From an uncultured Eubacteriales bacterium (GTDB lineage: Bacteria; Bacillota; Clostridia; UBA1381; UMGS1253): a DNA stretch of 24,882 bases. The stretch spans positions 1 to 24,882 of the forward strand of contig URQR01000010.1 of NCBI GenBank assembly GCA_900550065.1, written 5' to 3'. Every line of letters starts with the position of its first letter. Positions within the stretch are counted from its first letter, which is position 1. Both the position numbers and the translations under genes were made by a program. The notes beneath the pieces are model-generated. The model was not told where the DNA came from. It did not search any database and saw only the letters and a program-made list of their open reading frames with translations. Of this stretch, positions 7,441 to 15,004 are shown piece by piece.

Positions 7441-9102
7441 ATGGAGCAGGAAGAATTGTTTATTTTTGAACAAAACGGCTACAGCGTAACGGAACAAATG
7501 CTGCCGGTGCGCGGCGGCGTACGGCTTTACACGCGCTGCATTTTGCCGAAAACGGGCGGAACGTGCCCGGTTATTTTTACCCGGACGCCCTATGACCCGC
7601 AAGAGCTGCCAAAGCCGTTTGGCGTGGCAAAGGATTGGTACGAGCGAAGCTTTTTGCCCTACCTTTCCCACGGGTATGCGCTTGTCCACCAGCATTGCTG
7701 CGGTACCGGCATGAGCGAGGGAGAATTTTCGGCCTATATGCGCGAGCGCGGCGACGGGCTTGACACGCTGGCGTGGATTCGCGAGCAGCCGTTCTATAAT
7801 GGCGAAATTTTTGTAATGGGCGGCAGCTACACCTCGTTTGTCCACTTGTCTTATCTGGATTCGGCGGATGATATCAAGGGCGCGGCACTGTCGGTCGAAC
7901 CGGCGAACATGTATAAGGGCTATCATGAGCATGGTGTGTTTAAAAAGGATATACACTTCGGCTGGTTTATGGACCACTACCATAAAAAAAGTCTGGACAC
8001 AGCCGCGCTCAAACAGGAAAAACGCGATATGGCGATGAAGCTTCGCCCGGTCACAGAAGTGTGCAAGGCTGTCTACGGCGAGGATGTGCCGGAATTTACC
8101 GACATGATGCTGTCGGAGAGTGAAAACGATGCATACTGGCAGGCGCACGATTACCCGCATGTACGGGAATCAATGAAACAGCTGCGTGCGCCGGTGCTGC
8201 TCTATGACGGCTGGTACGATATATATATCAATACAATGTTTGATATGTGGAAGGAGCTTCCGCCGCAGACGCGGGAGCAGTCGGCGATGGTTGTCGGCCC
8301 GTGGAACCACAGTATGAATGTGCATGTGATGCCCGAAGAGGACATTCGAAGTCTGGGCTTGGACGACGGCAATATACCGCAGGACGAGGTTACGCTCCGC
8401 TGGTTTGAGCACATCCGCGGCAAAGGCCAGCCAACCATAGCAGAACCGGGAAGGGTGAAGTACTACCAAATTGGGAACGGCTGGAAGAGCGCAAAGTTTA
8501 TTGGCGCGGACGCGTACAAAACGCTGTACCTTTCTGCGGACGGCGGATTATCGGGAGCAGAGGGCGCGCCGCAGGAAATTACCTACACGTACAACCCGGA
8601 TGACCCGGCGTACTTCCCGGGCGGGCAGGATGCGTTTAATACACAGCCTACCGGCCTTGTGCGCCAGCCGGAGCCGAACTTTCGGCCGGACGTACACAGC
8701 TTTGTGAGCGAACCCGCGCCGAGGGCCTATTCGGTAGAGGGTGAGCTTGAAGCGACGCTTGCTGTCAAGTCGGACTGTGCGGACACGGCGTTTTTCGTGC
8801 GCGTTAGCGTCGTAACAGCCGAGGCGGCGTGGGTGCTGCGCGACACGATTTTTACGCTTGACCGTGAAACGGGTGGCTATACGCCCGGTACGGAGGCATC
8901 TGTTACGGTTCGGACCGCGCCGGTCGCATGGCAGATACATAAGGGTGATCGTATCCGCGTCGATGTGTCGTCGTCGAACTTTCCGACGTATGCTGCCCAT
9001 ACAAATACAAAGGGCAACTGGGCCGAGCAGCGCGAGGCAAAGGTTGCGCAAAATACAGTTGTATGTGGAAAATCCTATCTTAAAGTACCGGTTTGTGAGT
9101 AG
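7441..9102 (+). CDS. CocE/NonD family serine hydrolase
   Basis: This 553-aa protein of the CocE/NonD (X-Pro dipeptidyl-peptidase-like) alpha/beta hydrolase family would hydrolyse an ester or acyl-peptide bond; the substrate is unknown. The family catalytic triad can be read directly: S129 in MGGSYTS, D260 in DGWYD and H290 in GPWNHS. The N-terminal part carries the beta strand and oxyanion region ending in FTRTPYDP, and the C-terminal third is the expected jelly-roll lid domain. Length is normal for the family. No signal peptide is present, so it is probably cytoplasmic. The ATG at 7441 has AAGGAGTG about ten bases upstream. It stands alone behind its own promoter and leader, and no clear hairpin terminator follows it. 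Confidence 0.88.
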   Translation: MEQEELFIFEQNGYSVTEQMLPVRGGVRLYTRCILPKTGGTCPVIFTRTPYDPQELPKPFGVAKDWYERSFLPYLSHGYALVHQHCCGTGMSEGEFSAYMRERGDGLDTLAWIREQPFYNGEIFVMGGSYTSFVHLSYLDSADDIKGAALSVEPANMYKGYHEHGVFKKDIHFGWFMDHYHKKSLDTAALKQEKRDMAMKLRPVTEVCKAVYGEDVPEFTDMMLSESENDAYWQAHDYPHVRESMKQLRAPVLLYDGWYDIYINTMFDMWKELPPQTREQSAMVVGPWNHSMNVHVMPEEDIRSLGLDDGNIPQDEVTLRWFEHIRGKGQPTIAEPGRVKYYQIGNGWKSAKFIGADAYKTLYLSADGGLSGAEGAPQEITYTYNPDDPAYFPGGQDAFNTQPTGLVRQPEPNFRPDVHSFVSEPAPRAYSVEGELEATLAVKSDCADTAFFVRVSVVTAEAAWVLRDTIFTLDRETGGYTPGTEASVTVRTAPVAWQIHKGDRIRVDVSSSNFPTYAAHTNTKGNWAEQREAKVAQNTVVCGKSYLKVPVCE

Positions 9103-9210
9103 AAACAACAAAGAAAATACATATAATTCCATAATTATACAGATATTAGGAAATAAATTGTGAATAAATTGTTAAACCTAAAAAATGCACAAAAAAATCA
9201 TTAATTTTTC

Positions 9211-9239
9211 TTGCAATATGACTTAAAAAATATTATTAT
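9211..9239 (+). promoter_or_regulatory. Sigma-A promoter of the PucR-type regulator
   Basis: TTGCAA (9211-9216), an exact 17-base spacer, then TATTAT (9234-9239). RNA would start near 9246. This probably also feeds ftsE-ftsX downstream, since no terminator or good promoter lies between 10477 and 10522. Confidence 0.65.
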
Positions 9240-9245
9240 ATAAAT

Positions 9246-9391
9246 AAGAGTGTTTGATTCTGCACAATGGGTATATAGGATACTGTCGATGTTTTGTGCA
9301 ATATCCGGCGCGGCGGGGACAAACGTCTGTGGGCGTTTTATATAGATTGACCGGAATGAATCCAATATTTTTGAATGGGGAGGAAAGAAAG
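9246..9391 (+). promoter_or_regulatory. Structured 5' leader of the regulator gene
   Basis: The gap 9103-9391 is AT-rich to about 9245 and then turns GC-rich. In the leader, TGCACAA (9261-9267) pairs perfectly with TTGTGCA (9294-9300), enclosing a smaller GTAT/ATAC stem. AAACG (9321-9325) can pair with CGTTT (9334-9338), flanked by two CCGG tracts. I compared it by eye with purine, c-di-GMP, guanidine and ZTP riboswitch consensus and found no match. Confidence 0.35.
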
Positions 9392-10477
9392 ATGATTAAG
9401 AAGACATTCCAGAATGTAATCAACCAAATGGACGCGTTTCTCACATCGCCGGTCGGCGTAATGGACAGCGAAGGGTTTGTACTTGCCACGAACGCATCGG
9501 AAAACATGGCCGAGTACTCTGACATATTTTTAGCGGCGGTAAACGATTCGATGGAGATTCACGGATGCCGCGGCTATAGTATTTGCGGAATCAGCAAGAC
9601 GACGAAGCCGGAGTATATTGTCTATGTGCGGGGGATTGACGATGAGTCCCGGCGGACGTGTATGATGCTGGCGGTTTCTTTAAGCAATATCCGCTTGTTC
9701 TACGACGACAAATACGACAAGACGACCTTTATTAAAAATATTATTTCGGATAATACGCTTCCGCTCGATCTGCACCAGCGTGCGCGCGAGCTGCATATGG
9801 AGTTTGACCAAAGACGCGTCGCATTTGTTGTAAAAGTGATGCAGTCGGGCGACGTTGCCGCGCTTGACGTCGTTTTGGGGATGTTCCCGGAGCACGAGCA
9901 TGACTTTGTGTTCTCAATGGACGACAACACGATTGTTTTGGTCAAGGAGACGGACGATACGACCACAGAGGAAGAGCTTGAAGCGCTTGCGCAGACTATG
10001 ATTGATAATTTAAACAGCGAGGCGATGATGAACGTGCTCGTCGGCATTAGTACGCCGGCGGAAAACCTAAACGTACTCGCAGCGGCGTATAAAGAGGCGC
10101 AGGTTGCGCTTGAAATTGGCCGTGTGTTTGAAAACGATAAATATATTTTGAGTTATAAGAGCCTCGGCGTAGGGCGTTTGATTTACCACTTGCCGACGCG
10201 CCTGTGCCAGCTGTTTTTGCAGGAGGTATTGACGAAAAAGGGACTCGACGCGCTTGACGACGAGATTATTACGACGATTTATGAGTTCTTTAAAAATGAC
10301 CTCAATGTCAGCGAAACGGCGCGTAAGCTCTATATCCACCGTAACACGCTCGTGTACCGTCTCGACAAGGTGTTAAAGACAATCGGGCTTGATCTGCGTA
10401 AATTTGACGACGCGGTCGTATTTAAAGTTGCGATGATGGTAAACCAGTATTTAGTTTCTAACCCAATGAAGATATAA
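9392..10477 (+). CDS. PucR/CdaR-type transcriptional regulator
   Basis: This 361-aa DNA-binding regulator has its C-terminal 55 residues as the PucR/CdaR helix-turn-helix: NVSETARKLYIHRNTLVYRL near residues 307-326, followed by a VFKVAMMV helix. Residues about 125-260 look like the family's middle GGDEF-like domain, and the first 120 may be a small sensor domain. The ATG at 9392 is chosen because GGGGAGGAAAG sits just upstream; the frame is open back to 9254, but that would leave almost no leader and no ribosome site. Only 44 bases separate it from ftsE, so it may be co-transcribed and control the cell-wall module. The ligand is unknown; members of this family respond to diverse metabolites. 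Confidence 0.85.
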   Translation: MIKKTFQNVINQMDAFLTSPVGVMDSEGFVLATNASENMAEYSDIFLAAVNDSMEIHGCRGYSICGISKTTKPEYIVYVRGIDDESRRTCMMLAVSLSNIRLFYDDKYDKTTFIKNIISDNTLPLDLHQRARELHMEFDQRRVAFVVKVMQSGDVAALDVVLGMFPEHEHDFVFSMDDNTIVLVKETDDTTTEEELEALAQTMIDNLNSEAMMNVLVGISTPAENLNVLAAAYKEAQVALEIGRVFENDKYILSYKSLGVGRLIYHLPTRLCQLFLQEVLTKKGLDALDDEIITTIYEFFKNDLNVSETARKLYIHRNTLVYRLDKVLKTIGLDLRKFDDAVVFKVAMMVNQYLVSNPMKI

Positions 10478-10521
10478 TCTGAACACATTACGTAACCTGC
10501 TGATAAAACGGAGATATGCCC

Positions 10522-11211
10522 ATGATACGCTTTGAAAATGTAACAAAAATATACGAAGACGGCACCGCCGCGCTCGATAACATCACCTTTCATGTTGAAA
10601 AAGGGGAGTTTGTGTTTGTTGTTGGGCCGAGCGGCGCGGGAAAGTCGACGCTGACCCGTCTTTTGATGCATGAGGAGCTGCCCACAAGCGGCTCGATTAT
10701 CATTGACGGGATTGCGGTGGAGACGCTCAAAAAAAAGGATATTCCCTACCTGCGCCGGTCAATTGGCGTCGTGTTTCAGGACTTTCGTCTGCTCGACGAC
10801 CGGACGGTGTACGAAAATATTGCCTTTGCGATGAAGGTTGTCGGTGCGACACGGCGGGAAATCCGCCGGCAGGTGCCCTCGCTTTTGAGCATGGTGGGCC
10901 TGTCGCACAAGGCGCGGCTCTTCCCGACGCAGCTTTCGCGCGGTGAGGCGCAGCGCGTTGCGGTTGCGCGCGCGCTGGCGAACAACCCGCCAATCTTACT
11001 GGCTGACGAGCCGACGGCTTCGCTGCCGCCGAAAACGGCGATTGAGATTGTCGAGCTGCTCGACGAGATTAATATGCGCGGTACGACGGTGGTTATGTCG
11101 ACACATGCGAAGGATATCGTTGACCGGATGCAAAAGCGGGTCATCGCGATTGAGGACGGGCAGCTTGTGCGCGACGAGATGAAGGGGGGATACGGCTTTG
11201 AAGTTCAGTAA
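10522..11211 (+). CDS. ftsE: Cell-division ABC ATPase FtsE
   Basis: This is the 229-aa cytoplasmic ATPase of the FtsEX complex, which drives FtsX to activate a peptidoglycan hydrolase. Visible motifs are Walker A GPSGAGKST (near residues 36-44), signature LSRGEAQRVAVARAL, Walker B ILLADEP (D162-E163) and the switch histidine in STH. The D-loop reads ASLPP (166-170) where FtsE normally has GNLDP, so the conserved Asp is replaced by Pro169. The signature has Arg in place of the second Gly. The second ATG (10522) is preferred over 10516 because GGAG at 10510-10513 lies 8 bases from it but only 2 from the first. The 3' end overlaps ftsX by 14 bases. Confidence 0.93.
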   Translation: MIRFENVTKIYEDGTAALDNITFHVEKGEFVFVVGPSGAGKSTLTRLLMHEELPTSGSIIIDGIAVETLKKKDIPYLRRSIGVVFQDFRLLDDRTVYENIAFAMKVVGATRREIRRQVPSLLSMVGLSHKARLFPTQLSRGEAQRVAVARALANNPPILLADEPTASLPPKTAIEIVELLDEINMRGTTVVMSTHAKDIVDRMQKRVIAIEDGQLVRDEMKGGYGFEVQ

Positions 11212-12094
11212 TTTCCGCTACTTTATTTCGCAGGCGGGCCGCAGCGTCATCCGTAACGGACTTATGAGCGTGACGTCGATTTTTACCGTGCTGTGCTGTA
11301 TGATTATATTAGGGCTGTTTTTAGTTGTCAGCATCAATGTTAATTACATAGCGGACCAGATTCAGGACCAGTGCGAGGTACAGGCGTTTATGGCCGACGG
11401 CTCGAGCGAGGCGCAGATAACGCAGGCAAAGGCGCAGATTGAGGCGATAGCAAACGTATCCGCGGTGGAGCCGTTTACAAAAGAAGATACGCTTAATTAT
11501 GCAAAAGAGATGTTCGGCGACCAGGCGGACGCGCTCGACGGGTACGAGAAGGACAACCCCTTCCGCGACTCGTTTAAGGTGTCGCTCGTCGATTTGTCCC
11601 AATCCGCCGCGACGATTGCCGAAATTCAGAAGGTGAGTGGCGTGGCTGAGGTCGCAAATAAGCAGGCGATGATGGACACGGTGCTGAATGTGACCAATAT
11701 GGTGAAGAACTTGAGCTTTTGGGTGATGCTTCTGTTAGGGATTGTCTCAATCTTCATCATAGCAAATACAATCAAACTCGCTGTGTTTGCACGGCGTAAG
11801 GAAATCAATGTGATGAAGTTTGTCGGCGCGACAAACTGGTTTATCCGCTGGCCCTTTGTGTTTGAAGGGATAATCATCGGCGTGACGGGCGCGGTGATTG
11901 CGTTTGGGCTGATTTCGTGGGGATATGCCGGTGTGCTCGGCTGGATGAATGGGTCGGGCTTTCACATGGACATGTTCCAGCTTAAAACGTATCAGGAAAT
12001 TTGGTGGATGCTTTTGTGCGCCTTTGTCGGAATCGGCGCTGTAATCGGTGCGGCGGGCAGTGCGCTCTCTATCCGCAAACACCTTGATGTATAA
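11198..12094 (+). CDS. ftsX: Cell-division permease-like protein FtsX
   Basis: FtsX, 298 aa, is the membrane partner of FtsE and passes ATP-driven movement to an extracellular hydrolase. A cytoplasmic start (GRSVIRNGLMS) leads to transmembrane helix 1 at about 24-48, an extracellular domain at about 49-170, then three helices at about 173-195, 218-242 and 268-288. The ARRKEINVMKFVGAT segment after helix 2 is typical of the family. Translation starts at TTG 11198 with AAGGGGGG eight bases upstream, inside the end of ftsE. The overlap implies coupled translation of a 1:1 complex. Confidence 0.93.
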   Translation: MKFSNFRYFISQAGRSVIRNGLMSVTSIFTVLCCMIILGLFLVVSINVNYIADQIQDQCEVQAFMADGSSEAQITQAKAQIEAIANVSAVEPFTKEDTLNYAKEMFGDQADALDGYEKDNPFRDSFKVSLVDLSQSAATIAEIQKVSGVAEVANKQAMMDTVLNVTNMVKNLSFWVMLLLGIVSIFIIANTIKLAVFARRKEINVMKFVGATNWFIRWPFVFEGIIIGVTGAVIAFGLISWGYAGVLGWMNGSGFHMDMFQLKTYQEIWWMLLCAFVGIGAVIGAAGSALSIRKHLDV

Positions 12095-12142
12095 TTTTTG
12101 AAAATAACGTAGGCGTGGGTCTGTTGTTTGGAGGTTTTACGA

Positions 12143-13327
12143 ATGAAAAGAAAAACGCTTGTCATTATTTGTATCACGTTGGCGGCGGCTATGCTTTTGG
12201 CAGTTGTCGGCCCTGTTGCAATCAGCGGCATGTATTCGATGATGGCTTCCGCGGAGAGCTTAAACGATAAGTACGATAAAAATAAAAAGACACAGCAGGA
12301 GCTTCAGGATAAGCTTGACGGCGTTTCGCAGGAAAAAAAGGAAATGCAGGCGAAAAAGGACAAGCTCGACGATGAGATTGCGTCGCTTGCGTCGGAAATT
12401 GATACGCTTAATAGAACCATTAGGAAAAATGAAAGCGATATTTCGGCGAAACAGGAGGAAATCACGAAATTAGAGCAGAAAATTTCAGAAAATGATGACT
12501 TGCTAAAAAAACGGCTGCGTGTAATGTATGAAAAGGGGAGCACGGGCTACCTTGACGTGTTGTTTTCCGCGACGAGCTTTTCGGATTTGCTTTTGCGCAT
12601 GGATATGATTCAGCAGATTTACGACCATGATCAGACGCTGATTCAGGGCATGGAGACGACGAAAGCGACGATAGAGGCGGCAAAGCAGGCGATAGAAGAA
12701 ACGAAAAAGACGAATGAGGGCCTTAAACAGAACCTTGCGTCGCAGAAGTCGACGATGCAGCAAAAGAGCGACGAAAGCGACAATGTAATCAACCGGCTCG
12801 CGCGTTCGGAGGAAGAGCTTCAGGCCGAGATTAAAGAGCGTGAAAAGGAAAATCAGGACATTTTGAACCAGATTGCAGCGGCGAAGGCCGCACAGCAGAA
12901 AGCGAATAATGTAAATACTGCAATTACCAACACATATACGGGCGGTGTGCTCGGCTGGCCAAGCGCAAGCTGCTTTGAGATTAATTCGCCCTTCGGCTGG
13001 CGGACATTCCGTGGAGTATCGAATTACCATACTGGTATTGATATTCCGGCAAGGATGGGGACGGCGGTGCTCGCGTGCGAGGACGGCGTAGTAACCGGGT
13101 CGGGCTGGCGTAATTCGTACGGATACTGTATTACAATTGACCACGGTTCTATCACGACGCTGTACGCGCACAACAGCGTTTTGCAGGTCAGCGTGGGGCA
13201 GACGGTGAAGAAAGGGCAGCAGATTGCGCTTGTTGGCTCGACAGGGAACTCAACCGGGCCGCACATTCACTTAGGCGTGATTAAAAACGGACAGTATGTG
13301 AATCCGGCGCCATACGTTGGAAGGTAA
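12143..13327 (+). CDS. Coiled-coil M23 peptidoglycan endopeptidase (FtsEX partner)
   Basis: This 394-aa exported murein hydrolase has an N-terminal membrane anchor or signal (about 6-33), a long charged coiled coil (about 35-265) with an Ala/Gln-rich end, and a LytM/M23 domain (about 275-394). The zinc site is complete: H296 and D300 in HTGID, and H374-I-H376 near the end, with a YAH histidine between. It resembles EnvC in layout, but EnvC's LytM domain has lost its metal ligands, whereas this one should cleave peptide cross-links itself. Its place directly after ftsX fits the FtsEX-controlled hydrolase role that PcsB or CwlO fill in other Firmicutes. The start is ATG 12143 with GGAGG eight bases upstream. 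Confidence 0.9.
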   Translation: MKRKTLVIICITLAAAMLLAVVGPVAISGMYSMMASAESLNDKYDKNKKTQQELQDKLDGVSQEKKEMQAKKDKLDDEIASLASEIDTLNRTIRKNESDISAKQEEITKLEQKISENDDLLKKRLRVMYEKGSTGYLDVLFSATSFSDLLLRMDMIQQIYDHDQTLIQGMETTKATIEAAKQAIEETKKTNEGLKQNLASQKSTMQQKSDESDNVINRLARSEEELQAEIKEREKENQDILNQIAAAKAAQQKANNVNTAITNTYTGGVLGWPSASCFEINSPFGWRTFRGVSNYHTGIDIPARMGTAVLACEDGVVTGSGWRNSYGYCITIDHGSITTLYAHNSVLQVSVGQTVKKGQQIALVGSTGNSTGPHIHLGVIKNGQYVNPAPYVGR

Positions 13328-13356
13328 TAAAACGAACAGGCGGATACATAAGATAA

Positions 13357-13413
13357 AATAAGCTTTGTGCTGCAAGGCGCAGGGCTTATTCTAATTCCGG
13401 CGGGAAACCGCCG
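13357..13413 (+). promoter_or_regulatory. Two hairpins between the M23 and S41 genes
   Basis: Bases 13357-13370 pair with 13377-13390 (14 bp with G-U pairs, loop TGCAAG), without a proper T-tract. Next, CGGCGG-GAAA-CCGCCG (13398-13413) is a perfect 6-bp stem with a GNRA tetraloop, ending nine bases before the AGGGG ribosome site. This could be a weak terminator, an RNA processing site or a stabilising structure. Confidence 0.55.
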
Positions 13414-13433
13414 CAGAAACAGAGGGGATTTGT

Positions 13434-14651
13434 TTGAGCCAAAAAGCAAAAATAGCATGGGCCGCGGTGATTAGCGTCGTTGCGACGTTTTTACTGACGA
13501 GTGTACTCTACCTGACGGCGGGAAGCGGCATCATTGGACGGCTGCTGGATACCGGTAGCACGGCGCGGGGCGGATTTGCAAGCCCGCTTTTAGACGAGGT
13601 AAAGACGTATCTTGACACGTTTTACATGGGCGAGATTGATGAGCAGCAGATGTATTACTATGCCGCGAAGGGAATGGCGGCCTCGACAGAGGACCCATAT
13701 ACGCGCTACTATTCGCCGACGGAATTCAAAGAATATATGGACAGTAACATCGGCGCATATGTCGGCGTGGGTATCGTGCTGAGCGCGACGCAGGACACGA
13801 ACGAGCTTGTGGTTGTAATGCCGTATGAGGACGCGCCGGGCGACAAGGCGGGCGTCCTGCCGGGTGATATTATTACCGCGATTGATGGCAAGCCCTACAC
13901 GGGCGACGACCTTGACGAAGCGGCGGACACCATGCGCGGGTCTAATTTACCAAATGCGAAGGGGACGCAGGTGACGCTGACGCTGCGGCGCGACGGCGGA
14001 GAGCCGTTTGACGTTGTTTTGACGCGCGAAGAGGTACACCTCAAAACGGTTAGTGCGAAAATGCTGGAGGGCGACATCGGCTATATGCGTATCATTTCCT
14101 TTGACGGTGACACGGATGTTGAAGTAGAGGAGGCGCTCCGGCCACTTTTGGACAGCGGGATGAAAAAGTTGGTGCTCGACCTGCGCGACAACGGCGGCGG
14201 CGACTATAACACGGCGTGCGGCGTTGCGGGCAAGTTTTTGGACGAGGGGAAGCTTATCGTTTATACAGAGGATAAAAACGGGAAGCGTAAGGATGAGTAT
14301 GCGTCGGGCAAGATGACGGACTGTGAGCTGATTATCCTCATTAACGGCGGCAGCGCGAGCGCGTCGGAGGTTGTGACGGGTGCGCTGGACGGCAATAACC
14401 GCGCAAAGGCGATTGTCGGTACGAAGTCGTACGGCAAGGGCATCACGCAAAACGTCTACCCGCTCAAAAACGGCGGCGGCATGAGTATTACGGTCGACTA
14501 TTACTACACGCCCACGGGTGAGTGTATCCATAAAAAAGGAATCGAGCCGGACTATGTTGTGCCGCTCGGCGAAAATGAGGAAAAACCGAGTACGACACTG
14601 ACGTATGAGGAGGATTTACAGCTGCAAAAAGCTGTAGAATTGTTTCGGTGA
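13434..14651 (+). CDS. S41 C-terminal-processing peptidase
   Basis: This 405-aa membrane-anchored serine protease belongs to the CtpA/CtpB/Prc family, which trims C-termini of exported proteins. An N-terminal membrane helix (about 8-30) is followed by a cap region, a PDZ domain (about 100-190, GVGIVL to LRRDGG) and the S41 core. By alignment with CtpB, the catalytic Ser-Lys pair is S309 in GGSASASE and K335 in YGKGITQ. Translation starts at TTG 13434 with AGAGGGG upstream. It closes the ftsEX-M23 cluster, and such proteases often limit the level of murein hydrolases, so a control role over the M23 enzyme is plausible but inferred from position. Confidence 0.92.
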   Translation: MSQKAKIAWAAVISVVATFLLTSVLYLTAGSGIIGRLLDTGSTARGGFASPLLDEVKTYLDTFYMGEIDEQQMYYYAAKGMAASTEDPYTRYYSPTEFKEYMDSNIGAYVGVGIVLSATQDTNELVVVMPYEDAPGDKAGVLPGDIITAIDGKPYTGDDLDEAADTMRGSNLPNAKGTQVTLTLRRDGGEPFDVVLTREEVHLKTVSAKMLEGDIGYMRIISFDGDTDVEVEEALRPLLDSGMKKLVLDLRDNGGGDYNTACGVAGKFLDEGKLIVYTEDKNGKRKDEYASGKMTDCELIILINGGSASASEVVTGALDGNNRAKAIVGTKSYGKGITQNVYPLKNGGGMSITVDYYYTPTGECIHKKGIEPDYVVPLGENEEKPSTTLTYEEDLQLQKAVELFR

Positions 14652-14653
14652 GT

Positions 14654-14683
14654 AAAAAGGGCGGCACATGCCGCCCTTTTTTT
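14654..14683. terminator. Bidirectional terminator
   Basis: AAAAAGGGCGGC and GCCGCCCTTTTT form a perfect stem around the loop ACAT, with TTTTTTT on the + side and TTTTTACT on the - side. It serves the S41 gene and the small - strand gene that ends at 14723. Confidence 0.9.
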
Positions 14684-14722
14684 GTTTCACTCCGTGGTTG
14701 TTCCTCTATCCCCACGCCATTA

Positions 14723-14896
14723 TCACAATATTTTTTCGCGTCCCTTTTCAATCTCCTGAATATGCCGTTTTAGCACGAGATTCACATACTGCGAAAAGGA
14801 ACGAAAGGAATCGTCGCTTAGAAACCGTATTTTTTCCGCTACGTCGGCGTCCAATGTAATGCAGGTTCTAATTTTTAATGGTCTGTTTGAAGTCAT
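14723..14896 (-). CDS. Small ribbon-helix-helix DNA-binding protein A
   Basis: This 57-aa protein starts MTSNRPLKIRTCITLDADVA. The pattern is a beta strand (LKIRTCITLD), helix A (about 17-30) and helix B starting at SFSQYVNLVLKRHI, the usual fold of CopG/Arc-type ribbon-helix-helix repressors. GGGGGG lies seven bases upstream of the ATG. Its promoter is TTGACT-N17-TATTAT on the - strand, back to back with that of the second ribbon-helix-helix gene. Such proteins bind as dimers to inverted or tandem sites and often repress their own gene. No toxin gene is adjacent. The exact family cannot be fixed by eye. Confidence 0.75.
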   Translation of the reverse strand: MTSNRPLKIRTCITLDADVAEKIRFLSDDSFRSFSQYVNLVLKRHIQEIEKGREKIL

Positions 14897-14922
14897 ATCT
14901 TACGCCCCCCTTTTTTAGATAA

Positions 14923-14983
14923 CATAATAATAACATTATGATGGTTTACAGTCAAGGCATTTTTTAATAAAATGTTATTAAAA
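14923..14983. promoter_or_regulatory. Divergent promoters with paired inverted operators
   Basis: The + promoter is TTTACA (14945-14950), 17 bases, TAAAAT (14968-14973). The - promoter is TTGACT (14955-14950), 17 bases, TATTAT (14932-14927). The two -35 hexamers share one base. TAATAACATT (14928-14937) and its exact complement AATGTTATTA (14971-14980) cover the two -10/start regions, 43 bp apart. Each lies in a palindrome with a 6-base centre: CATAAT-N6-ATTATG (14923-14940) and TTTTAATA-N6-TATTAAAA (14962-14983). Confidence 0.75.
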
Positions 14984-15004
14984 TGATAAAGGAGTGTTAT
15001 TACG

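Noticed and set aside
9254..9391. In-frame 46-aa N-terminal extension of the PucR-type regulator from a TTG at 9254
   Set aside because: It would start about eight bases after the predicted RNA start and has no ribosome site, while GGGGAGGAAAG stands right before ATG 9392. The extension has no recognisable sequence features.
9246..9391. Known riboswitch (purine, c-di-GMP, guanidine, ZTP) ahead of the PucR-type gene
   Set aside because: None of the conserved sequence blocks of these classes could be found; only generic stems are present.
10516..10521. Earlier ATG as the start of ftsE
   Set aside because: GGAG at 10510-10513 lies only two bases from this ATG but eight from the one at 10522, where the usual FtsE opening (MIRFENV) begins.
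12143..13327. EnvC-type non-catalytic amidase activator
   Set aside because: The LytM metal ligands are all present, whereas EnvC-like activators have lost them.
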